Shown: positions 1-4,430 of the stretch, in pieces | How positions within the stretch are numbered: position 1 is the stretch's first letter | Layout of the letters: each line of letters opens with the position of its first letter | Origin: Microcaldota archaeon | GTDB lineage: Archaea > Micrarchaeota > Micrarchaeia > Anstonellales > Bilamarchaeaceae | Assembly (NCBI GenBank): GCA_020726005.1 | Contig: DYTL01000040.1 | Location: forward strand, 1-7,088 | DNA: 7,088 nucleotides | Reading direction: 5' to 3' | Made by a program: the position numbers and the translations under genes | The notes under the pieces: model-generated | Database searches by the model: none | The model's input: only the letters and a program-made list of their open reading frames with translations | What the model was told of the DNA's origin: nothing

Positions 1-364
1 TATTAAAGGAATGGATCTTCCTAAAATTGTGGAAGATACATTAAATGAGAGTGCATACGACGAACGCAAAACGATTTCCATAATAAATCAGATATGTAGA
101 CATATCTGCGATCCAAATGGTACCGGAAAGATGTTTATGTCTCAGTTTACATTGAGCGCACAACAAACAGGAGAAATACTTCAGAAAATATTGAAATTAA
201 ATAAAACTATTGCGACATCAGCTAATAAACAAGATGCTTTAAAGCAGTGGGATAGTGAAATAAAAAAAATTATTAACGATATTATTACAAACCCTGAAAG
301 TCAGAAAAAGGTATTTAATTGCATAGGTTTTTTATCGCCAGGATTAAAGCCAAAACTTAAATAA
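1..364 (+). CDS. Unrecognised protein, probably the C-terminal part of a longer gene
   Basis: I do not recognise this protein. The frame is open to the left edge of the window. The first ATG is at 11, but the codons before it (Ile-Lys-Gly) are in frame, so the true start may lie outside. If 11 is the start, the product is 117 residues, and AAAGGA would touch the ATG with no spacing, which argues against it being a ribosome binding site. The visible part is polar and probably helical, with three cysteines (two in an ICRHIC segment near residues 28-33), no membrane segment and a basic end (GLKPKLK). Its TAA stop overlaps the end of the converging priS gene by 8 bp. It could be a partial gene or a small lineage-specific protein. 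I infer no function. Confidence 0.6.
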   Translation, partial: IKGMDLPKIVEDTLNESAYDERKTISIINQICRHICDPNGTGKMFMSQFTLSAQQTGEILQKILKLNKTIATSANKQDALKQWDSEIKKIINDIITNPESQKKVFNCIGFLSPGLKPKLK

Positions 365-1451
365 TCAATTTCGCATCCCCCTTTAATTTAAGATAAAACG
401 CGAAATATTCTGGAACTTCTTTTGTTTGTCCTTTTTCTATTTTTTCCTGAGTAGTATCTCCGATTTCTATTTCTGGAATATCTTCTATTGCACTTATCTT
501 CAACGGATTTGTAGAAAAAGCAAGTGCGTGATGCATTGGTTCAAATTCCGGAAGTTCATCTAACGTAAGGATTTTCGCGCATAAACCAGTTCCTCCGTGT
601 ATACTGTTCGCAACGCGTATAAGTTTACTTGTATCCTGAGTTACGTTAGCATCTATATTCACTGTACGCAAAGGCAGTTCAGTTTTTACAATTTCCCTTA
701 GTTTTTTATTTATGTGTTGCGTTCTTTTCGCAAGACTCCAGTTTGCAGAATTTATTCCATTTATAAAAGTTTGCTTCTCTTTTTCGTTTTTAAATATCGT
801 GCTAATTTTTTCTGGTTCGGTTTCAAGTATATGAAGCACTTTTTTTGCAAATCTACCTGCATATCCTGCTCCAGTGGGTAATGGCCCGCGCGTTCTACCT
901 TGTATATCAGTTTGCATAAAAAAAGAATCATATTTTAATCCAATTCCTTTTATATATTCTATAATCTCTTTGCGCTCGTTAGATTTAAGCTTACTAAAGC
1001 GTTCATCACGAACATGAACATGAAATCCTCTATTCCCAGAAAAATTCGCAAATATTTTTTCCTTTGCAATACCAAAATCTGAAATAAGGAATTCTTCTAT
1101 AAGGCGTATTGTATCAGCACGTATTTTATTGAAATTCATTTTGGAAAGATACTTATTTTTAGTTTCAAAATCCAAATCAAAAACCAAATCCGCGCTCAGC
1201 CAACCCTTTAGTTCCATTGGAGATGCTTTTGGAAATCTATAATATGCGACACTGTAAGAAACATAAAGCGGAGTATTATTCACTAAAAATGATTTAAATT
1301 CAGATTCGCTTCCGAATTTCATATGTCGGACATCTATTTTTTTTTCTATTCCAGCACCGAACTCTCTTTTTTCTATTTCAGGAATATAAAAATCCACAGT
1401 TGAATAATATTGGGAAAATCTTTTCAGTACGAATGCAAGTTCCCTATCCAT
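357..1451 (-). CDS. priS: DNA primase small (catalytic) subunit PriS
   Basis: Catalytic subunit of the archaeal/eukaryotic-type primase, which makes the short primers that start DNA synthesis as a heterodimer with PriL. The 364 residues match the family's usual length (about 330-400). The metal-binding pair is in ADLVFDLD (residues 87-94, D92 and D94), followed by SGNRGFHVHV (138-147). The likely third catalytic aspartate is D267 in VNIDANVT, and the nucleotide-binding motif SIHGGTGL is at 283-290. The zinc knuckle seen between the first two motifs in Pyrococcus PriS is missing; the only cysteine is C291. The ATG overlaps the priL stop by one base (TAATG), and AAGGT lies 6 nt upstream, so the two genes are probably translationally coupled. 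The start gives a normal N-terminus. Identification is secure. Confidence 0.96.
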   Translation of the reverse strand: MDRELAFVLKRFSQYYSTVDFYIPEIEKREFGAGIEKKIDVRHMKFGSESEFKSFLVNNTPLYVSYSVAYYRFPKASPMELKGWLSADLVFDLDFETKNKYLSKMNFNKIRADTIRLIEEFLISDFGIAKEKIFANFSGNRGFHVHVRDERFSKLKSNERKEIIEYIKGIGLKYDSFFMQTDIQGRTRGPLPTGAGYAGRFAKKVLHILETEPEKISTIFKNEKEKQTFINGINSANWSLAKRTQHINKKLREIVKTELPLRTVNIDANVTQDTSKLIRVANSIHGGTGLCAKILTLDELPEFEPMHHALAFSTNPLKISAIEDIPEIEIGDTTQEKIEKGQTKEVPEYFAFYLKLKGDAKLII

Positions 1452-2401
1452 TATTTTACCTTAGCATTTTTTGGTTTTATTTTATATTTCATCGGATTAA
1501 TTATTCCGCAATTCGCAACACAATAGCCATAACTAAGTACAGAAGAACAATTTGGCATTTTATAGATTCGCTTTCTCGCATGTTCCATTTGATATAATGT
1601 AGTTTTTTCATTGAAATCCGGAGTATTGGAAAAAATTTTCATTATGTTTTCATTGTTCATACCTTGATTTATTAAATAAACTACGAGTAGCCATCTTCCA
1701 ATGTGCCCAATATTTTCATGCTTATTTATAAGTTTGAGTATTGCTTCAATACAAGGCGGATTTTCACCTTCCTTAAAAGAAGTTTGTCGGAGTTCTATTT
1801 TTGGAAGAAGCGCGTAAAGTTTTTCAGCAGACTTTTTTATTGCTGATGGAATACTCTGTGCTTCTGGAATTTTTTCTATATATTTTTTCACAGCTTCAGA
1901 AATTAGGCGTATACGTTCATGTTCTGTAATAGGCACTTTTCCATGGTCAAGTTCACGTGAAATAAGCTTATAATGAACATCTTTTGGGGCATAGAGGAGA
2001 AAATCCACAACGTCTATAAAATATTTATTATTTTTATGTAAAAATGAATTTATTTCGACGTCTCTTGCAAGTAAGAGTATATCTTCCTCATTTTCCTCAT
2101 GCAAATAGAATAATGTTTTTTTGGCTTCTGCAATAGCATATTTATTTATAAGAAAGCGGTTGCGTATATAAGAAAGTATAATCCTTGCGGATGCATATGA
2201 AATTATTTCATCTATTGCATCTTCATTGTGAAGAAATATTTTGCGTTTTATTTCGCCTTTTAATGCAGAACTTAAACGTTCAAAACCGCGCTCAGCCATT
2301 GTTTCATTTGCTTCTATACTTTGATTGTGCATTATCTCCTTTGACTTTGAACTAAATGGATACTTAGCTGCAAAAATATAGTCCTTTAGAAAGTAGGCCA
2401 T
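1451..2401 (-). CDS. priL: DNA primase large subunit PriL (Fe-S protein)
   Basis: Regulatory subunit of the heterodimeric primase; it contacts PriS and through its C-terminal 4Fe-4S domain helps primer initiation. From the ATG at 2401 the protein has 316 residues. An N-terminal YPF segment (14-16) and LHEENEEDILLLAR (100-113) match the helical N-terminal domain. Four cluster cysteines sit at C217 (in PPCIEAIL), C285 (MPNCSSVL), C294 (GYC) and C298 (ANCG), the classic PriL pattern. A GTG at 2413 in the same frame would add four residues (MFTL). I prefer the ATG because the added residues are not recognisable family sequence, but no ribosome binding site decides it. The gene runs directly into priS with a one-base overlap and lies downstream of the tRNA-Leu gene on the same strand. 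Confidence 0.93.
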   Translation of the reverse strand: MAYFLKDYIFAAKYPFSSKSKEIMHNQSIEANETMAERGFERLSSALKGEIKRKIFLHNEDAIDEIISYASARIILSYIRNRFLINKYAIAEAKKTLFYLHEENEEDILLLARDVEINSFLHKNNKYFIDVVDFLLYAPKDVHYKLISRELDHGKVPITEHERIRLISEAVKKYIEKIPEAQSIPSAIKKSAEKLYALLPKIELRQTSFKEGENPPCIEAILKLINKHENIGHIGRWLLVVYLINQGMNNENIMKIFSNTPDFNEKTTLYQMEHARKRIYKMPNCSSVLSYGYCVANCGIINPMKYKIKPKNAKVK

Positions 2402-2414
2402 AAGTGTAAACACT
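2402..2414 (-). repeat. Short inverted repeat just before the priL ATG
   Basis: On the minus strand AGTGT and ACACT are separated by two bases, a perfect 5-bp inverted repeat ending one base before the preferred priL ATG and covering the alternative GTG at 2413. It could be a small operator or a weak hairpin at the start of the message. It is short enough to be chance. Confidence 0.25.
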
Positions 2415-2454
2415 CTCTATTCTTCGGATTTCTTTCGTATTTTTCAAACAATCC

Positions 2455-2482
2455 TTTTTATTATAATAATATAAAATAAAAA
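2455..2482 (-). terminator. Oligo-T terminator of the tRNA, overlapping a possible priL TATA box
   Basis: Immediately after the tRNA discriminator base the minus strand reads TTTTTATTTTAT, a good archaeal oligo-T termination signal. The next bases, ATATTATTATAATAAAAAGG, are TATA-like and lie about 55-70 nt before the priL ATG, so they could start a priL-priS transcript with a short leader. Whether priL has its own promoter or is read through from the tRNA cannot be told from sequence. Confidence 0.5.
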
Positions 2483-2508
2483 TGCAGGGAGAAGGAATTT
2501 CAACAACA

Positions 2509-2564
2509 TCATTTACATTTTCTTTTTGAGTAAAATTCTAAATCGTTTTCTTTAGGGTAAATGA
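2509..2564 (-). repeat. Intron 2 hairpin III (8-bp stem with an inner 5-bp stem)
   Basis: On the minus strand TCATTTAC (2564-2557) pairs perfectly with GTAAATGA (2516-2509), with two possible G-U pairs extending it outward. Inside, CTAAA (2555-2551) pairs with TTTAG (2542-2538) around an 8-nt loop. The 3' arm ends 12 nt before the 3' splice site. Confidence 0.6.
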
Positions 2565-2613
2565 CAAAAATTTTTGTCTCGCTACTCGTACGAAACGGTA
2601 CGAGAGACAAAAA
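2563..2613 (-). repeat. Intron 2 hairpin II, with a competing 16-bp palindrome
   Basis: A 10-bp outer stem (2604-2613 with 2571-2580; GAGACAAAAA and its complement on the plus strand) and a 6-bp inner stem (TCGTAC 2586-2591 with GTACGA 2598-2603) enclose a 6-nt loop, with a 5-nt bulge at 2581-2585. The middle arm TTTTTGTC (2571-2578) is also part of a perfect 16-nt palindrome at 2563-2578, so it can pair with either neighbour but not both. This is the strongest secondary structure in the window. Confidence 0.75.
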
Positions 2614-2629
2614 CTTTTCTTAGATCTTT

Positions 2630-2647
2630 CTTTTCTTAAAAGAAAAG
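2630..2647 (-). repeat. Intron 2 hairpin I (CTTTTCTT / AAGAAAAG)
   Basis: The arms at 2630-2637 and 2640-2647 are perfect complements separated by two bases; in RNA the innermost pairs would open to make a usable loop. It lies 8 nt inside the 5' splice site of intron 2. The arms are purine/pyrimidine tracts, so chance pairing in A+T-rich sequence is possible. Confidence 0.5.
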
Positions 2648-2687
2648 GATATGACTTTGAACCTTCGTAGCCGCTAGGACACCAGAT

Positions 2688-2724
2688 ATCTTATTAAAGA
2701 AAAAATACTAAATTTTTTCCCAAA
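2688..2724 (-). other. tRNA intron 1: 37 nt in the anticodon loop (position 37/38)
   Basis: It lies between G37 (2725) and A38 (2687), the usual place for archaeal tRNA introns. Its core is an 8-bp hairpin, GAAAAAAT (2719-2712) with ATTTTTTC (2706-2699), loop TTAGT. The central helix would be CTCA (C32-A35) with TAAG (2693-2690), with one C-A mismatch. The three-base bulges are AGT and ATA, cut between their second and third base. Exon joining restores the perfect CCAGA/TCTGG stem. Confidence 0.87.
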
Positions 2725-2792
2725 CTTGAGTCTGGCGCGATTGACCAGGCTCCGCCATCCCTGCATAAACAATATAATTATTAAAACAAAAA

Positions 2793-2803
2793 GAGTTAAA
2801 AAG
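2793..2803 (-). promoter_or_regulatory. Possible TATA box of the tRNA-Leu gene
   Basis: The minus strand reads CTTTTTAACTC, centred about 35 nt before the first tRNA base, which would give a leader of roughly 9 nt. The whole region is A+T-rich and an AATAATTATA stretch closer in is an alternative, so the call is tentative. Confidence 0.35.
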
Positions 2804-2823
2804 AAACTGTTGTAAATAGGAAC

Positions 2824-2836
2824 TATTTTAAAATTA
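2824..2836 (+). promoter_or_regulatory. Possible TATA box for the PRC-barrel operon
   Basis: TATTTTAAAATTA is centred about 24 nt before the ATG at 2853 and about 64 nt before the PRC-barrel ATG. With normal archaeal spacing, transcription would begin at about 2853, the first base of a 14-codon upstream frame. A second A+T-rich element (ATATTAAATATA, 2841-2852) would instead start it near 2872-2876 and skip that frame. Confidence 0.4.
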
Positions 2837-2852
2837 GACTATATTAAATATA

Positions 2853-2897
2853 ATGCGTGAACAAATTCAAAAGGATATAATAAAGGTGAAAAAATGA
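2853..2897 (+). CDS. Possible 14-codon upstream reading frame (uORF)
   Basis: The frame reads MREQIQKDIIKVKK and its TGA overlaps the PRC-barrel ATG as ATGA, an arrangement typical of translational coupling. If transcription starts at about 2853 the frame would be leaderless. The peptide is charged and lacks the codon runs expected of an attenuator. An ATG followed by 13 sense codons can easily be chance, so it is a candidate only. Confidence 0.25.
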   Translation: MREQIQKDIIKVKK

Positions 2898-3139
2898 CCA
2901 CGAAACTCTCTAGGATGTATGGAATGGATATTTTTACCGATACTGGTAAATTTATTGGAAACGCGCAAGATTTTATTCTTGACACTGAAAGCGGAGAAGT
3001 TGTTAGAGTGCTTCTTGAACCACTTCCATCTTCAAAAGATGAAGCAAAAAGAGTACTTAAAGAGAAAAGTGTAATGTATAAGAATGTAAAATCTGTTGAA
3101 GATGTAATTGTTGTTGCCAAGGTACAATCAGGCGACTAA
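2894..3139 (+). CDS. Stand-alone PRC-barrel domain protein
   Basis: An 81-residue cytoplasmic protein made almost wholly of one PRC-barrel domain. It opens with KLSRMYGMDIFTDTGKFIGN (residues 4-23), has the β-strand DFILDTESGEVVRVLLEPL (26-44), and closes with the strands SVMYKNVKSVEDVIVVAK (59-76), the order expected of the family. GGTGA lies 4 nt before the ATG, a good ribosome binding site, so this start is favoured. Small archaeal PRC-barrel proteins were long unexplained; in haloarchaea some (CdpB1/CdpB2) are adaptors in the FtsZ-based division machinery. Such a role here is inference, since no division gene is in the window. A small membrane protein follows after 2 nt and is probably co-transcribed. 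The domain call is secure, the cellular role is not. Confidence 0.87.
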   Translation: MTTKLSRMYGMDIFTDTGKFIGNAQDFILDTESGEVVRVLLEPLPSSKDEAKRVLKEKSVMYKNVKSVEDVIVVAKVQSGD

Positions 3140-3141
3140 TT

Positions 3142-3327
3142 ATGGCAAATACAATAATGAATATTCTTAGATTTGTTGCTGCTATAATAATTGGTGGAGG
3201 AATTGCTTATTTCTGGATGACAATACGAAATGAAACAGATACTATGTTACTTACAGGAGTAGGAATTATAAGTACACTTATATCATATGCCCTTCTTTAT
3301 ATGTTTGGAAAGGGAGGAGGCAACTAA
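3142..3327 (+). CDS. Small membrane protein with two transmembrane helices
   Basis: This 61-residue protein is not one I recognise. Two hydrophobic helices are clear, at about residues 8-26 (ILRFVAAIIIGGGIAYFWM) and 36-55 (MLLTGVGIISTLISYALLYM), joined by a short polar loop containing RNETD. It ends in a glycine-rich tail (GKGGGN). It begins 2 nt after the PRC-barrel stop without its own clear ribosome binding site, so it is probably translated from the same message, and the two proteins may work together. Its last 50 bp overlap the 3' end of the converging dephospho-CoA kinase gene. The regular hydrophobic pattern supports a real gene. Confidence 0.7.
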   Translation: MANTIMNILRFVAAIIIGGGIAYFWMTIRNETDTMLLTGVGIISTLISYALLYMFGKGGGN

Positions 3328-3826
3328 TTTTTTCAGTATTTTCCATTTTTTTAAAAAAACTTTTTGCTAATTTTTTGCTTTTTTTATTACATTCTACTAC
3401 AACTACTCCATTGTTTGGTTGCCCATAAAGAATTACGCAATGCTTTGGTGCAATTTTCATGAACACAATTGTAGAAAGGTCTTCTTCTCCTTCAACGTAA
3501 AGTGCACCTCCTTTTTTTATTAATTTCCTTGCTTTTTTTTCAAGTTCTTTAGTTATTGTGCTAGGTGGGTTTTGTGCAATTAAAAATTTAGGATAGGTAT
3601 TTTTGATTTTTTCTTTTTCCTTTTTTTCCAATTTAGAGCGCATGTTTCTGAAATCATAAACCGCAAGAAAAGGTTTTATTCCGCATTCAAGAAGCGAAAT
3701 AGTTACCATATCACCAATTGCAATTATTTTCATTTTTCCATATTTTTTTATAAATTCTTTTAATTGCATAAGAGCACCTAATGGTTTCCTAAGCTCTTTG
3801 CGCATTTCTTTTGGAATTATAAACAT
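3278..3826 (-). CDS. GTP-dependent dephospho-CoA kinase (DUF359 family)
   Basis: Phosphorylates dephospho-CoA using GTP, the last step of CoA synthesis in archaea; the family's activity was shown in Thermococcus. It is unrelated to bacterial CoaE. The 182 residues are normal for the family. Motifs in order are LRKPLG (12-17), IAIGDMVT (35-42), AVYDFRNMR (55-63), NPPSTIT (86-92), VEGEEDL (111-117) and YGQPNNGVVVVE (134-145). The YDFRNMR segment departs from the usual D-x-KT-x-R pattern though the aspartate is kept. The last 20 or so residues, past the conserved domain, are encoded antisense to the end of the membrane protein gene. The ATG follows the stop of the MIP18-like gene by 2 nt, so the pair is one transcript. 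Family assignment is strong; function is inferred from the family. Confidence 0.88.
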   Translation of the reverse strand: MFIIPKEMRKELRKPLGALMQLKEFIKKYGKMKIIAIGDMVTISLLECGIKPFLAVYDFRNMRSKLEKKEKEKIKNTYPKFLIAQNPPSTITKELEKKARKLIKKGGALYVEGEEDLSTIVFMKIAPKHCVILYGQPNNGVVVVECNKKSKKLAKSFFKKMENTEKISCLLPFQTYKEGHMI

Positions 3827-3828
3827 GA

Positions 3829-4143
3829 TTAATTCATCCCAAGCTGTGCTTTTGCTTCGTTGCTCATTCTATCCGGGGTCCAAGGAGGTTTCCATATAAC
3901 ATGCACATACACATCTTTTACTCTGTTTATAGATTTAATTTTTTCTTCTACTTGCATTGCAAAAAATCCTGCGAGTGGACAACCAATAGATGTTAGCGTC
4001 ATTTTTACTTCTACGTGCGAAAATTTTTCAATTTTCTTAATTTTAATTTCATAAATTAGTCCTAAATCTACGATATTTATCCCTAATTCCGGGTCTATAA
4101 TTTCGCGCAAACGTTCAAAAATATGTTTTTTGTTCACTGCCAT
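3829..4143 (-). CDS. MIP18/SufT-like (DUF59) Fe-S assembly protein
   Basis: A 104-residue single-domain protein of the MIP18 family, whose members help put Fe-S clusters into target proteins (SufT in bacteria, Cia2/MIP18 in eukaryotes). Visible signatures are DPELGINIVDLGLIY (17-31), MTLTSIGCPL (48-57) with the conserved cysteine C55, and the C-terminal WKPPWTPDRMS (84-94) followed by EAKAQLG, which is typical of the bacterial and archaeal forms. It is the first gene of a two-gene unit, 2 nt before the dephospho-CoA kinase. A TATA-like sequence about 26 nt before the ATG suggests a leaderless message. Why it is paired with CoA synthesis is not evident. The Fe-S primase subunit PriL could be among its clients, which is speculation. 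Confidence 0.9.
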   Translation of the reverse strand: MAVNKKHIFERLREIIDPELGINIVDLGLIYEIKIKKIEKFSHVEVKMTLTSIGCPLAGFFAMQVEEKIKSINRVKDVYVHVIWKPPWTPDRMSNEAKAQLGMN

Positions 4144-4160
4144 TTTATTAATATGTATAG

Positions 4161-4174
4161 GAAATAGATAAATA
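4161..4174 (-). promoter_or_regulatory. Possible TATA box of the MIP18-like/kinase operon
   Basis: The minus strand reads TATTTATCTATTTC, centred about 25 nt before the ATG at 4143. Archaeal transcription starts about 22-27 nt after the TATA centre, so the message would begin at or just before the start codon. No ribosome binding site is present, which fits a leaderless message. Confidence 0.4.
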
Positions 4175-4272
4175 GGCTGTGGGACATAATTAGGTTTTAA
4201 CTTTTACAAATGATTACATATACTTGCTTTCCTATATGGTTGATTTTCGAAAAATTTCTACGAAAAAATAAT

Positions 4273-4283
4273 TATTTATAAAA
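4273..4283 (+). promoter_or_regulatory. TATA-like element in the divergent region
   Basis: TATTTATAAAA matches the archaeal TATA consensus well but lies about 150 nt before argS, too far to serve a leaderless argS message. It would start a transcript near 4303, either a long argS leader or a small RNA covering the G+C-richer patch at 4305-4360. The rest of the 287-bp gap (4144-4430) shows no other convincing feature. Confidence 0.35.
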
Positions 4284-4397
4284 TTCAGAAAAAAGTATAC
4301 TTTACCGTAGTTTGTTGAGCGCGCGTTTTAGATATTTGCGAAAAGCGATGAACTAATTCATAAATTATCAAATCCAACGTGAACTATTATAACTTAA

Positions 4398-4408
4398 CTT
4401 TTAAAAAG
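4398..4408 (+). promoter_or_regulatory. Possible argS TATA box
   Basis: CTTTTAAAAAG is centred about 28 nt before the argS ATG, which places transcription start within a few bases of the start codon. There is no clear ribosome binding site before the ATG, which fits a leaderless message. Confidence 0.45.
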
Positions 4409-4430
4409 AGCGACTTCCCTATTAGATATT

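Larger units (their letters stand above)
2497..2655 (-). other. tRNA intron 2: 159 nt in the T-loop (position 59/60)
   Basis: The boundaries follow from the T-loop TTCAAA|T and fit a bulge-helix-bulge site. The exon helix is GAAGG/CCTTC. The four-base central helix is TTCA (2661-2658) with TGAA (2502-2499). Three-base bulges AAG (2657-2655) and ATT (2498-2496) would each be cut between their second and third base, the usual rule for the archaeal splicing endonuclease. The intron-side helix beyond the bulge is weak, so this may be a relaxed motif. The intron has no long reading frame, so it does not encode a homing endonuclease, but it contains three hairpins. It is long for an archaeal tRNA intron. 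Confidence 0.85.
2483..2764 (-). tRNA. tRNA-Leu (anticodon CAA) in three exons, with two introns
   Basis: Exons are 2764-2725, 2687-2656 and 2496-2483, giving an 86-nt mature tRNA. The acceptor stem GCAGGGA/TCCCTGC is perfect (7 bp). The D-stem is GCGG/TCGC with one wobble pair, and the D-loop contains GG. The anticodon stem CCAGA/TCTGG is perfect, with loop CTCAAGA and anticodon CAA. A 14-nt variable region marks a type II tRNA. The T-stem GAAGG/CCTTC is perfect with loop TTCAAAT. The discriminator is A73, as expected for archaeal leucine tRNA, and CCA is not encoded. It would decode UUG. All these pairings appear only if two introns are removed: 37 nt at 37/38 and 159 nt at 59/60. The variable arm is the weakest element, with two clear C-G pairs around a TAGC loop plus a mismatch. 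Confidence 0.92.

Noticed and set aside
1400..1597. 65-codon open frame on the plus strand across the priL-priS junction
   Set aside because: It is antisense to two secure genes and has no promoter, ribosome binding site or family features.
2563..2613. Hairpin read as a transcription terminator or a mobile-element end
   Set aside because: It lies within the tRNA intron defined by perfect T-stem and acceptor pairing. There is no transposase, no flanking duplication, and archaeal terminators do not need hairpins.
2720..2764. tRNA fragment without a 37/38 intron, using TTTGG as the anticodon stem strand
   Set aside because: That pairing closes only a 6-nt loop and leaves no valid variable arm or T-arm next to it. 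The TCTGG strand at 2686-2682 is a perfect match and leads into the proper T-arm.
2839..3120. 93-codon open frame on the minus strand opposite the PRC-barrel gene
   Set aside because: It lies wholly antisense to a well-supported gene with a good ribosome binding site, and its hydrophobic, Ser/Leu-rich composition is what the opposite strand of that gene would give.
4144..4430. C/D box guide RNA in the divergent region
   Set aside because: GCGATGA resembles a C box, but no matching CTGA D box lies at a suitable distance on the same strand.
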